From the NCBI RefSeq assembly GCF_900100115.1, contig NZ_FNKL01000001.1:620001-684000 (forward strand): a DNA stretch of 64,000 bases. The letters are read 5' to 3'. Numbering within the stretch: position 1 is the stretch's first letter; every line of letters begins with the position of its first letter. The DNA is from Chryseobacterium soldanellicola. GTDB taxonomy: Bacteria; Bacteroidota; Bacteroidia; Flavobacteriales; Weeksellaceae. A program made the translations under genes and the position numbers. This document shows positions 52,356 to 61,710 of the stretch, piece by piece. The notes beneath the pieces were generated by a model. That model worked only from the letters and a program-made list of their open reading frames with translations. It ran no database searches and was not told where the DNA came from.

Positions 52356-55241
52356 TTAATGTCCGAAAATATCTTTTAAACTCAATTCCGAGAAGGTTCC
52401 CATTTGATTGACAGCTTCCTTATTGAGGTTTTCTTTTTTACCGATAATGGCTGTATTAAAGTGTAAAGGTTTAATTTCTGTCTGATAAAACTGCTTGATA
52501 TCTTCAAAAGTTAAATTTTGAATCTGCTCATAAATATTTTTCCTAAAATCGTGATGAATGTTTAATTTTTTCAACCTTAATGTATTAAAGAAAATATTCG
52601 TTCTGGTGATTCTTGTGGAAGCAATTTGTTTTAAGGCGGCATTTTTTGCATTTTCAAACTGAGTTGGCACTTCAGGAAGCTCATTCATCAGCTCATCCAT
52701 TGTATCGACGGCAATTTGAAGCTTGTCCGGCTGTGTTCCGATATAGGTCGTAACATAATCAGGATGAGAAAGTTCCGAATTTGCAGCATAAGAAACATAC
52801 GCCGAATACGCTAAACTTTTACTCTCACGGATTTCCTGAAAAACAATTGAGGACAATCCTCTCCCGAAATATTCATTAAAAACATTGATCTTTCCGAAGT
52901 TGGCGGTATTTACGTCATGACCTCTTCCGATCTTACTCATTTCCATCTGCACCATATCGTAATTGATAAAATACACATTTCCTTTGGTTTCGGGTTCCGG
53001 ATATTGCTTTGGTTCAGGAACTTGGAGGCTTTCCGTTTCGACATATTTGTCAATATATCCTTTAAAATTTTCAAAATCTTTCCCGTAGAAAAATATCTGA
53101 TAGTTGTATTTAAACAGCTTTTTCATCCTGTCTGTAAACGCCTCGACATTGCTGTTTTCAAGCTCTTCTTTTGAAATAATATCCGTAAAACGGGAAAATT
53201 CACCAAGCTTTGTATAATTGGTCAAAGCAGTCATGATACGGTTTTTATCTTTTTTGGTAGCTTCACGATTTTCCAGGACCGTTTCTACAAACTGCCTGTA
53301 AATTTCCTGGTCGGGCTTCACCTTATACATCCAGTGTTGAAGCAGCTGTATGCCTTCTTCAATGTTTTCTTCCAAGCCATTTAAGGAGATTATAAGCTGG
53401 TCGTTATTTGTTTTAAAATCATTGCTAATTCCGATTTTAAAGAACTCTTTTTTCAGATCTTCGGGTGAAAATTTTTCCGTTCCCAAATACTGTAAAATCT
53501 GCGTAGAAATGCCCAATTCCCGGTCATTATCGCTTCCAAAAGGAAAAATAAAATGTATCTGCGCGATATCGTTGTATTTATTTTTAACGAAGCTCAGCTT
53601 TTTGTCTTTAATCTGCGCTGTTTTTATTTCTTTCTGATAATCAATAAATTCAGGTTGAATATCTTCCGTTTTTTCCGCTAAAATCTGCTTTAAAAATTCA
53701 GATTGCGACTCACGATTGATTTTCACGGGTGTAATTCCCGGGTTTTCAACTCTTACTAATTTGTCGTTAATTCCTTTTTCCTTGTAAACAATTACGTAAT
53801 TGTCTTTGAAAAATTCATTGGCAAATTCTACAACATCTTCTTTTGTAAATCCGGCATATTCGTCCATTTCATTCAATTCCTGTTCCCAGGTTCTGCCTTT
53901 AATGTACGTGTCATAAAGGTTTGTAGCTAATCCGTCTGCAGTTTCAAGCCCTTTCATTCTCTGAATTTTAAAATCATTGATGATCGCGGGAAGCATCCAA
54001 TCCGGAAACTCGCCTTTTTTCAATAATTCAATTTGTTCCAAAACCATTTCCTTGGCTTCATCCAGTGTTTGAGTTTCTTTCGGAACAGCAACAATCGAAA
54101 AATAACCGTATTCTTTTAAACCAACTGAAAAAGCCTGTCCCCAAAGCAGTTTTTGCGTCTGATTGATATTTAAATCCAACAATCCTGCTTCTCCTCTGTT
54201 GCTTAAAACATTCACGACAATATCCGCCAGCATGGCTTCCCTTGTTCCATAACTTTCTGTGCGCCAGGCAAGCTGAACTCTCGGCGTAGTCGGGCTTTTC
54301 ACGGTTCTTTTTACAATCCCGGCGATCGGTTTTTCTACAATCGGAGTTTTCTTTGGAAGCTCTTTATAAGGAATTGTACCAAAATATTGATCCAAAAGCT
54401 TTATCGTTTCTTCAAAATCAAGATCTCCCACCAAAACCATAGCGTAATTATTAGGAACATAATATTCATCAAAATATTTGTGAATCGCCTTCATAGAAGG
54501 ATTTTTCAGATGTTCAGGATTTCCCAGAGTTGTCTGCTGGCCGTTCGGATGCGTTGGAAAAAGAGCATCCATCAGCTCATAATTCACCAATCTCGTGTCA
54601 TTATCCTGGGCTCTGTTGAATTCTTCATAAACCGACTCCAATTCTGTATGAAAAAGGCGTAAAACCATTTCTGAAAACCTTTCTTTTTCGATTTTCAGCC
54701 ATTTTTCAAGTTCGTTATTTGGAATATTATTTTTATAAACCGTTTCATCAAACCATGTATGTGCGTTTGTTCCAGTTGCACCTAATGAAGAAATCGCCTT
54801 ATCATATTCATTGGCAATGGCATACTGACTTGCTTCCTGGGAAACTTCATCTATTTTTCTGTAAATTTCTTTCTTTTTTTCAGCGTTATTTTCTGCTTTA
54901 TGCTGCTCGTATAAATCTGAAATCTGGTCTAATAACTCTTTTTCTTTCTGCCAGTTTTGTGTTCCTATTTTCGATGTTCCTTTAAACATCATATGTTCAA
55001 GATAATGCGCCAAACCTGTATTATCAGAAGGATCGTTATTGCTTCCAGTTCTCACGGGAATGTACGTCTGAATTCTCGGGGCATCAAAATTCTGGGCAAG
55101 AAAAACCTTTAAGCCATTTTTTAAAGTATAAATTCTTACTTTATTCTCGTCATTGGAAATTGTGATATATTCGTAGTTGTTTTTATCTGTATGAACCGTC
55201 TCCTTATATCTTTTGTCAATCATATGTAAATTCATTTTCAT
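52356..55241 (-). CDS. M16 family zinc metallopeptidase (two-domain)
   Basis: 961 residues without a clear signal peptide. The inverted zinc motif HxxEH is in TGLAHYLEHMMFKGTS (His about residue 81), with the downstream Glu in ELESVYEEFNRAQ. The body has the four-domain length of pitrilysin/insulinase-type enzymes; the second half (about residues 560-900) shows the catalytically silent M16_C fold (FFYGKDFENFKGY, RGLSSIVFQEIRESKSLAYSAY). The enzyme likely degrades peptides. The start is one of two close Met codons (55241 or 18 bases in). Confidence 0.9.
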   Translation of the reverse strand: MKMNLHMIDKRYKETVHTDKNNYEYITISNDENKVRIYTLKNGLKVFLAQNFDAPRIQTYIPVRTGSNNDPSDNTGLAHYLEHMMFKGTSKIGTQNWQKEKELLDQISDLYEQHKAENNAEKKKEIYRKIDEVSQEASQYAIANEYDKAISSLGATGTNAHTWFDETVYKNNIPNNELEKWLKIEKERFSEMVLRLFHTELESVYEEFNRAQDNDTRLVNYELMDALFPTHPNGQQTTLGNPEHLKNPSMKAIHKYFDEYYVPNNYAMVLVGDLDFEETIKLLDQYFGTIPYKELPKKTPIVEKPIAGIVKRTVKSPTTPRVQLAWRTESYGTREAMLADIVVNVLSNRGEAGLLDLNINQTQKLLWGQAFSVGLKEYGYFSIVAVPKETQTLDEAKEMVLEQIELLKKGEFPDWMLPAIINDFKIQRMKGLETADGLATNLYDTYIKGRTWEQELNEMDEYAGFTKEDVVEFANEFFKDNYVIVYKEKGINDKLVRVENPGITPVKINRESQSEFLKQILAEKTEDIQPEFIDYQKEIKTAQIKDKKLSFVKNKYNDIAQIHFIFPFGSDNDRELGISTQILQYLGTEKFSPEDLKKEFFKIGISNDFKTNNDQLIISLNGLEENIEEGIQLLQHWMYKVKPDQEIYRQFVETVLENREATKKDKNRIMTALTNYTKLGEFSRFTDIISKEELENSNVEAFTDRMKKLFKYNYQIFFYGKDFENFKGYIDKYVETESLQVPEPKQYPEPETKGNVYFINYDMVQMEMSKIGRGHDVNTANFGKINVFNEYFGRGLSSIVFQEIRESKSLAYSAYVSYAANSELSHPDYVTTYIGTQPDKLQIAVDTMDELMNELPEVPTQFENAKNAALKQIASTRITRTNIFFNTLRLKKLNIHHDFRKNIYEQIQNLTFEDIKQFYQTEIKPLHFNTAIIGKKENLNKEAVNQMGTFSELSLKDIFGH

Positions 55242-55263
55242 TCTTTAAAATCAGAATGCCTTA

Positions 55264-55271
55264 CAAATGTA
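55264..55271 (-). promoter_or_regulatory. -7 promoter box of the M16 gene
   Basis: TACATTTG on the minus strand within the palindrome CCTTACATTTGTAAGG, 22 bases before the ATG. Confidence 0.55.
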
Positions 55272-55370
55272 AGGAATCAAAAAGTAACCATTTATAATTT
55301 TCTTACTATTCCATCTATTGTGGTAATTGTTGAATGATAAAAAGGGATAAAAGCTTGTAAAATTATTTTA

Positions 55371-55489
55371 TTTTTTTTGGAGCAATTTCCCGCTATCCAC
55401 TCATACTCCTCGCGCCAACGCGCTCCAACACCAAACCCTAAAACCCTCCCACTCCTGGCTGCGGGGTAACCGTTCCTATCGGGGCTAGG
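55371..55489 (-). repeat. Dispersed repeat element, inverted copy
   Basis: Read on the minus strand it starts CCTAGCCCCGATAGGAACGG and ends GCGGGAAATTGCTCC plus an A run. Start and end phrases match the copy at 55799-55876 in the other orientation. The GC-rich middle is different. The open frames here are not genes. Confidence 0.7.
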
Positions 55490-55636
55490 AAATGAATTGT
55501 GAATATATATGAAGCTGGGAAAATTGACTGCTGACAATTCACGTTTAAAATTCACACTTTAAAACCACCCCATCAAAAATTCCAAAGAATTTTCGTCACC
55601 TCCCCAGACTGAAGATCTGCGAACGTAATTCAAAAG

Positions 55637-55776
55637 CAGCGAAGCAATCTCAAGATTCGATCAGCATTACACTTCACACTCAGCTTGTCATCCTGAAAGG
55701 ATCTAAACTAAGTGACGCACTCCAAATAAAATAATTCAATGAGATTGCTTCGTCGCTTCGCTCCTCGCAATGACAA
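55637..55776. repeat. Inverted repeat pair and TGTCATCCTGA element
   Basis: AGCGAAGCAATCTCA at 55637-55651 is matched by the reverse complement TGAGATTGCTTCG near 55740, with a TTGTCATCCTGAAAGGATCT element at 55686 between them. The gap 55242-55984 has no gene. Confidence 0.55.
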
Positions 55777-55798
55777 ATAATAATGATGACGACAAATA

Positions 55799-55876
55799 CC
55801 CTAGCCCAGATTGCAGTGGAAATCCTTTTTTGAAAAAAAAGATTGCAACGTAAAGCTGGAAGAAGCTCTAAAAAAT
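55799..55876 (+). repeat. Dispersed repeat element, direct copy
   Basis: Starts CCTAGCCCAGATTGCAGTGG, has an inner hairpin (ATCCTTTTTTGAAAAAAAAGAT), and ends AAGCTGGAAGAAGCTCT plus A run. It resembles a repeat I know as frequent in Chryseobacterium-like intergenic DNA. Confidence 0.7.
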
Positions 55877-55951
55877 ATAAATAATAAATAACCCGGTGAT
55901 GAATGATCATTGCTTATTCGCTTATTTTCCTTTTTTACCAAATAAATTCGA

Positions 55952-55959
55952 TAAGTTTG
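55952..55959 (+). promoter_or_regulatory. -7 promoter box of the response regulator gene
   Basis: TAAGTTTG, 25 bases before the ATG at 55985. Confidence 0.55.
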
Positions 55960-55984
55960 CAGTAGTTTTCCAAAAATTACAATC

Positions 55985-57310
55985 ATGTCCGGAAACATTC
56001 TGATCATCGATGACGAGATCAAGCTCCTAAAACTGTTAGGAATGATCCTTTCCCAAGAAAATTTTAACGTAAAAGAAGCTTCCACAGCACGTTCTGCGAT
56101 GACGATGCTCGAACAATACGATTTTGATGTCGTGCTGAGTGATGTCCGGCTTCCCGATGCCTTCGGAGTTGATCTCGTGAAATCTATTAAAGCAAAATAT
56201 CCTCATCTGGAAATCATTCTGATGACCGCTTTTGGAAATATTACTGATGCTGTTCAGGCAATGAAAAACGGAACTTACGATTATTTAGTAAAAGGGGACG
56301 ATAACGAGAAAATTATTCCGTTGGTGTATAAAGCATTGGAAAAATCAAAGGACAACAAATTTAAGATCGTTCAAAAAAGCAGTGACCAAAAGGGATTCGA
56401 CAGAATTATAGGAAATTCTCCACTAATTCTTCAGGCTAAAAAACTGGCGGAAAAAGTTGCCCTGACCGATGCAACCGTCCTTCTGACAGGAGAAACAGGA
56501 ACGGGAAAAGAGGTTTTTGCCAACGCTATTCACGAAGGAAGCGACCGAAAAAAAAACAGCTTTGTCGCCATCAATTGTTCCGCATTCAGCAAAGAAATCC
56601 TGGAAAGCGAGCTTTTCGGGCATAAAGCAGGATCTTTCACTGGTGCTGTAAAAGACAAAAAAGGTCTTATCGAAGAAGCCAACGGCGGAACTTTATTTTT
56701 GGACGAAATCGGCGAAATGCCCATCGAACTTCAGGCAAAATTACTTCGTGTTTTGGAAACGAAAGAATTCATCAAAATGGGGGAAACGAAAGTCTCAAAG
56801 TCCGATTTCAGGCTGATTGCTGCCACCAACAGAAATTTAGAAGATGAAATAAAACAGGGAAATTTCCGGGAAGATCTGTATTTCAGATTAAATGTTTTTG
56901 AAATTACTCTTCCTGCCCTTCGTGAGCGAAAAGATGATTTAAAAGCTCTGGCTAAAAATTTCATCAGTGTTTTTTCACAGAAACTTCATTTAACGGCAGT
57001 CCATGTTGACCCTGATTACTACAAAATCTTAGAAAAAAATGACTGGAAAGGGAATATTCGCGAATTAAGAAATACGATCGAAAGAAGTCTGATCTTAATG
57101 AATGACAACATTTTAAATGCAGAAAGCCTTCCCCATTATTCTGAAAAAAATACTACAGAAAAAGATTCTTTTAGTATAAAATCCTTAGAGAAAGAACACA
57201 TTTTAAAGGTCCTGCAATACACAAAAGGAAATAAAGCGGAAGCCGCAAGACTGCTGGAAATCGGCATAGCAACACTATATCGTAAACTGGAAGAGTACGA
57301 ACTAAGATGA
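55985..57310 (+). CDS. Sigma-54-dependent NtrC-type response regulator
   Basis: 441 residues. A receiver domain (residues 1-120) has DDE at 9-11, the phosphorylation site D53 (LSDVRLPD) and YLVKG. The AAA+ domain has Walker A GETGTGKE, the sigma-54 contact loop at residues 216-221 as GSFTGA instead of the common GAFTGA, Walker B GGTLFLDEIGE and the R-fingers. A Fis-type HTH (TKGNKAEAARLLEIGIATLY) ends the protein. It stands in front of the kdp genes, where other bacteria have KdpD/KdpE; no histidine kinase is in the window. Control of kdp is inferred. Confidence 0.93.
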   Translation: MSGNILIIDDEIKLLKLLGMILSQENFNVKEASTARSAMTMLEQYDFDVVLSDVRLPDAFGVDLVKSIKAKYPHLEIILMTAFGNITDAVQAMKNGTYDYLVKGDDNEKIIPLVYKALEKSKDNKFKIVQKSSDQKGFDRIIGNSPLILQAKKLAEKVALTDATVLLTGETGTGKEVFANAIHEGSDRKKNSFVAINCSAFSKEILESELFGHKAGSFTGAVKDKKGLIEEANGGTLFLDEIGEMPIELQAKLLRVLETKEFIKMGETKVSKSDFRLIAATNRNLEDEIKQGNFREDLYFRLNVFEITLPALRERKDDLKALAKNFISVFSQKLHLTAVHVDPDYYKILEKNDWKGNIRELRNTIERSLILMNDNILNAESLPHYSEKNTTEKDSFSIKSLEKEHILKVLQYTKGNKAEAARLLEIGIATLYRKLEEYELR

Positions 57311-57412
57311 GTGTAAGGGTTTGAGGGTTTGAGAATTTTAGTGTTTAAGAGTTTGAAAACTTTTACGTTAAAATCTGCTTACAATCTAAAGCACCTTATC
57401 ATTATAATAACG

Positions 57413-57438
57413 AGCCTATCAAAATGATAGGCTTTTTT
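57413..57438 (+). terminator. Terminator of the response regulator gene
   Basis: Stem GCCTATC / GATAGGC (extended by A-T) with loop AAAAT and a T run. It isolates the regulator from the kdp genes, which therefore start from their own promoter between 57440 and 57553. Confidence 0.85.
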
Positions 57439-57553
57439 GTTTTGTGGTACTACCTCGAAATCCCGCAACACATTACCAGCAAAGCATTTACCTCGCATTT
57501 AGACAAAACGGTTCTTCTTTTGGCATTATGGATATAAATAAAATATTCTAAAA

Positions 57554-57661
57554 ATGACAATTTCAAGAAAAACGTTCAAAAAACCTGAGCACTCAACATT
57601 GAGTTTGCTGATGGTTTCATATGTAGTCTTCACCATTCTAACATTAATTGCAGCGATATGA
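57554..57661 (+). CDS. Micro-ORF 1 of the kdp operon, small membrane protein
   Basis: 35 residues: a basic N-terminus (MTISRKTFKKPEHS) and one hydrophobic segment (LSLLMVSYVVFTILTLIAAI, residues 16-35). Its TGA overlaps the next ATG as ATGA. It lies 115 bases after the regulator terminator and in line with kdpF and kdpA. The position and order (positive start, then a membrane helix) fit a small subunit or regulator of the Kdp pump; no family is known to me. Confidence 0.6.
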   Translation: MTISRKTFKKPEHSTLSLLMVSYVVFTILTLIAAI

Positions 57662-57741
57662 TACTGACCACTTTATGTTTATTGTGTATTCTCATGTTTT
57701 TGTTACTGTACAAATCCGTTGAATTTTTTGATAAAATATAA
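57658..57741 (+). CDS. Micro-ORF 2 of the kdp operon, KdpF-like small membrane protein
   Basis: 27 residues (MILTTLCLLCILMFLLLYKS then VEFFDKI): a single membrane helix at the very start and a short charged tail, the same plan as KdpF. It overlaps micro-ORF 1 by four bases and ends 4 bases before the KdpF start. Not recognised; a second KdpF-like subunit or a translational coupler is plausible. Confidence 0.6.
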   Translation: MILTTLCLLCILMFLLLYKSVEFFDKI

Positions 57742-57745
57742 AATT

Positions 57746-57823
57746 ATGTGGAGTTTATTTATCCTTTCGATACTGGCTTTTGGGTACATCTGCTATGTTT
57801 TAACGAAACCTGAAAAATTTTAA
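57746..57823 (+). CDS. kdpF: Potassium-transporting ATPase subunit KdpF
   Basis: 25 residues (MWSLFILSILAFGYICYVLT, then KPEKF). One membrane helix and the C-terminal KPEKF tail are the KdpF hallmark (RPEKF in many bacteria). KdpF stabilises the KdpABC complex. It ends 9 bases before kdpA. Confidence 0.88.
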   Translation: MWSLFILSILAFGYICYVLTKPEKF

Positions 57824-57832
57824 CCAAAAATC

Positions 57833-59527
57833 ATGAATACAGAAATTCTAGGCATCGTAGCGATGTTCGCGATCACTTTAGTAATTGGTATTTTCTTAGG
57901 AAAGTATATTGCTAATGTGTACGGCTACAAAAAAACTTTTTTAGATAAAATTTTTCAGCCGATTGAAAATTTGATTTATAAAATTTCAGGCATTAATCCG
58001 GAGAAACAAATGACATGGAAACAGAATATGTTCGCCATGCTGACTATAAATTTTGTTTGGCTTATTTTCGGATTTTTTATCTTATTAAATCAATCATGGC
58101 TTCCTTTGAATCCGGACGGAAATCCGAATATGTCGCCCGATCTGGCTTTTAATACGGCAATTTCTTTCCTGGTTAACTGTAATTTACAGCATTATTCGGG
58201 AGAAACGGGAGTCAGTTATTTGAGTCAGTTATACTTAATGTTCTTGCAATTTGTAACGGCCGCAACCGGAATGGCTGCCATGGCGGTACTTTTTAAAGCA
58301 TTTAAAGAAAAAACGACTACGGAATTAGGGAATTTCTATGATTTTTTCACCAAATCAATGATCAGAATATTAATCCCGATCAGCATTGTGGTAGCTTTTA
58401 TCCTTTCAGCCAACGGAACCCCGATGACATTTGAAGGAAAAGACCACATCACAACGTTGGAAGGTCAGAAAGCAGATGTTTCCAGAGGTCCGGCGGCAGC
58501 TTTTGTCGCGATTAAACATCTGGGAACAAACGGCGGTGGATTTTTCGGCACAAATTCGGCACATCCGCTCGAAAATCCTAATTATCTGACGAATATGACC
58601 GAAATGGTGACTCAGATGATCATTCCTTTTGCATTGATTTTTGCTTTAGGATTTTATTTAAAGAAAAGAAAACTTTCATGGACAATTTTCACCGTTATGA
58701 CAATTGGTTTTCTGGCATTGACTGTTCCGACGATTATTAATGAAACGAATGGAAATCCTTTAATAACCCAAATGGGAACCGACAATCATCTCGGTGCTAT
58801 GGAAGGTAAGGAAATCCGTTTCGGAAGCGCGGCTTCAGCGTATTGGAGTATTGCAACGACCGTTATTTCAACAGGTTCTGTCAATTCGATGCACGACAGT
58901 ATGATGCCGCTTTCGGGAATGAATCAAATGCTCGCGATGATGATTAACTGTTTTTATGGCGGATGTGGAGTCGGTGTTCTGAATTATTTCATTTTCATCA
59001 TTCTTGCTGTATTTATCAGTGGTCTGATGGTGGGAAGAACCCCTGAATTCATGGGTAAAAAGATTGAAGCCAAAGAAATGAAAATTGCGATGATCGTTGC
59101 ATTATTCCACCCTTTTTTAATCCTTGTCGGAACCGCTTTAACCGCTTATTTTCCGGAATTTGGAGCAAAAACATTAAATAATCCAAGCTTTCACGGATTC
59201 AGTGAAATATTGTATGAATTTACTTCTTCATCAGCCAATAACGGTTCAGGATTCGAAGGATTGGGCGACAACACCCCATGGTGGAATATCTCAACAGGAA
59301 TTGTCCTTTTATTTTCAAGATTTATCCCAATTATTGGTCCGATCGCAATTGCAGGATGTTTAGCACAGAAAAAATACATTCCGGAAAGTTCAGGAACCTT
59401 GAAAACGGATACCGCAACCTTTGGCTTTATGACGTTAGCCGTTATTCTTCTGATCGCCGCGCTGTCTTTCTTCCCTGCGCTTACTTTGGGACCTATAGCA
59501 GAACAACTAAAATACTTTGGTAATTAA
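57833..59527 (+). CDS. kdpA: Potassium-transporting ATPase subunit KdpA
   Basis: 564 residues, about 10 membrane segments. The four selectivity-filter regions are present, e.g. VNCNLQHYSGET, LGTNGGGFFGTNSAHPLENP and SSSANNGSGFEGL. KdpA binds and conducts K+ in the high-affinity KdpFABC pump used at low external potassium. Full length and intact. The gap to kdpB (about 130 bases) holds an AT-rich inverted repeat. Confidence 0.95.
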   Translation: MNTEILGIVAMFAITLVIGIFLGKYIANVYGYKKTFLDKIFQPIENLIYKISGINPEKQMTWKQNMFAMLTINFVWLIFGFFILLNQSWLPLNPDGNPNMSPDLAFNTAISFLVNCNLQHYSGETGVSYLSQLYLMFLQFVTAATGMAAMAVLFKAFKEKTTTELGNFYDFFTKSMIRILIPISIVVAFILSANGTPMTFEGKDHITTLEGQKADVSRGPAAAFVAIKHLGTNGGGFFGTNSAHPLENPNYLTNMTEMVTQMIIPFALIFALGFYLKKRKLSWTIFTVMTIGFLALTVPTIINETNGNPLITQMGTDNHLGAMEGKEIRFGSAASAYWSIATTVISTGSVNSMHDSMMPLSGMNQMLAMMINCFYGGCGVGVLNYFIFIILAVFISGLMVGRTPEFMGKKIEAKEMKIAMIVALFHPFLILVGTALTAYFPEFGAKTLNNPSFHGFSEILYEFTSSSANNGSGFEGLGDNTPWWNISTGIVLLFSRFIPIIGPIAIAGCLAQKKYIPESSGTLKTDTATFGFMTLAVILLIAALSFFPALTLGPIAEQLKYFGN

Positions 59528-59655
59528 GAGATTAAAAAGATTGAGAAATTTAGAAATTACTTCATGTCTATTCTTTCGAAGTCATTTTTAAATCAATTTA
59601 ATCACAATCTAATTTCTTAATCTCTGAATTTCTAAATCTTTAAATTTTTAAGAAT
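59526..59655. repeat. AT-rich inverted repeat between kdpA and kdpB
   Basis: Left arm GATTGAGAAATTTAGAAATT, right arm AATTTCTTAATCTCTGAATT with gaps. Kdp genes are usually almost contiguous, so this insertion inside the operon is unusual. Confidence 0.55.
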
Positions 59656-59659
59656 TAAA

Positions 59660-61698
59660 ATGAAAAATCAATCACAAACATTGTTTCAAAAAGATTTGGT
59701 GAACGAAGCGATTAAACAGTCTTTCGTTAAGCTGAATCCGAAAATCATGTTTAAAAATCCTGTCATGTTTCTGGTGGAAGTCGGAACAGTGGTCATGTTT
59801 ATCGTAAGCTTATTCAGCTTAACGGGAGACAAATCACAGGGAAGCTTTGCCTATAATTTTTTAGTCTTTATCATTCTCTTTTTCACGGTTTTATTTGCCA
59901 ATTTTGCCGAAGCCATCGCCGAAGCAAGAGGAAAAGCACAGGCAGATACGTTAAGAAAAACGCGTGAGGAAACTCCGGCAAAACTTATCGTCGATAACAA
60001 ACCCGGATTTCAGATAGAAACATCCTTAAAAATGTCTGCCGAAATGAAACTCGGAGATATTTTTCTTTGCGAAACAGGCGACCAGATCCCAATGGACGGG
60101 GAAATTATTGAAGGGTTAGCAACAATCGACGAATCTGCTATTACCGGAGAAAGTGCTCCCGTAATCAGGGAAGCGGGAGGCGATAAAAGTTCCGTAACAG
60201 GCGGTACAAAAGTACTTTCCGACAGAATAAAAGTAAAAGTCACCACCAAACCCGGAGAATCTTTTCTTGATAAAATGATTGCCCTTGTAGAAGGTGCTTC
60301 AAGACAGAAAACACCTAACGAAATCGCATTAACAATACTTTTAGCAGGGTTTACCCTCACTTTCATAATAGTTACAGTTACTTTAAAACCTTTTGCAGAT
60401 TTTGCGCAGACGCCGATCACCATTGCGGCATTTATATCACTTTTCGTTTGTTTGATTCCCACAACGATTGGCGGCCTGCTTTCTGCAATCGGAATCGCGG
60501 GATGGACAGAGCGTTGAGAGCAAATGTCATCACAAAAAGTGGTAAAGCCGTTGAAACTGCGGGAGACATTGATGTTCTGCTTCTTGATAAAACAGGAACC
60601 ATTACCATTGGAAACCGTAAAGCGACGCATTTTCATCCTTCAAATGGAATTCAACTTGAAGAATTCATTAAAGCTTCGGCATTAAGTTCTGTTGCTGATG
60701 AAACTCCGGAAGGAAAATCAATTATAGAATTAAGCCAGTTAAAATCAGAAGACTTGCTTGTTCCCAATCCTGTTTATATCGATTTTACAGCGGAAACCAG
60801 AACTTCAGGTATTGATTTTGAAAACACAAGAATCCGAAAAGGAGCGTATGATACGATTAAAAAACTGACGGAGAAAGCCGGAAATATTTTCCCACCTGAA
60901 ACTCATGAGGCAACCACTAAAATTTCTGAAAACGGTGGAACTCCATTGGTGGTTTCCGTTAATGAAAAAGTTTGGGGAGTTATTGAACTTCAGGATATCA
61001 TCAAAACAGGTATTCAGGAACGTTTTCAGCGATTGAGAAAAATGGGCGTGAAAACTGTGATGGTAACGGGTGATAACCCTTTAACCGCAAAATTTATCGC
61101 AGAAAAAGCAGGTGTAGACGATTTTATCGCCGAAGCCAAGCCTGAAGATAAAATGAATTACATCAAAAAAGAACAGCAGGAAGGTAAATTGGTCGCTATG
61201 ATGGGTGACGGAACGAATGACGCTCCTGCCCTAGCTCAGGCCGATGTAGGTGTTGCCATGAACAGCGGAACACAGGCTGCCAAAGAAGCCGGAAACATGG
61301 TCGATCTTGATAATGATCCAACAAAATTGATTGAAATTGTAGAAATCGGGAAACAACTATTAATGACTCGTGGAACGTTAACAACTTTCAGTATTGCGAA
61401 TGACGTTGCTAAATATTTTGCCATTATTCCGGCGTTGTTTATCACCTTTATTCCTGCACTTCAAAAGTTGAATATCATGAATCTTCACAGTCCGGAATCG
61501 GCCATTTTATCGGCCATTATTTTCAATGCGTTGATTATTCCATTTTTGATTCCATTGGCATTGAAAGGCGTTGCTTATAAACCGATCGGTGCAAGTGCAT
61601 TGTTGAGAAGAAACCTTTTAATCTACGGTTTGGGCGGAGTTATCGTCCCGTTTATCGGGATTAAGCTTATCGATTTATTTATCAGTTTATTTTTTTAA
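59660..61698 (+). pseudogene. kdpB: Potassium-transporting ATPase subunit KdpB, disrupted by a one-base deletion
   Basis: Two frames together give a normal 679-residue KdpB. Frame 1 (59660-60517) codes residues 1-281, including DESAITGESAP and [17 protein letters not shown], then misreads to a stop. Frame 2 continues from [19 protein letters not shown] at 60502 to the end, with the phosphorylation site DKTGTIT and [18 protein letters not shown]. The family sequence needs AGMDRAL; the DNA has GGATGG where GGAATGG is expected, so one A is missing at about 60502. An ATG in frame 2 at 60502 could restart translation, giving a split protein. A sequencing error is also possible. Confidence 0.85.
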
Positions 61699-61710
61699 AA
61701 TTTAATTAAA

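Noticed and set aside
55292..55910. Several ORFs of 76-94 codons in the gap before the regulator gene
   Set aside because: They are readings of repeat elements; none has a start signal or a domain.
57520..57545. Sigma-54 promoter (TTGGCA at 57520) before the kdp micro-ORFs
   Set aside because: The -12 GC element is missing at the required distance.
60480..60520. Programmed frameshift in kdpB
   Set aside because: No slippery heptamer or clear stimulatory hairpin; a deletion or error explains the data better.
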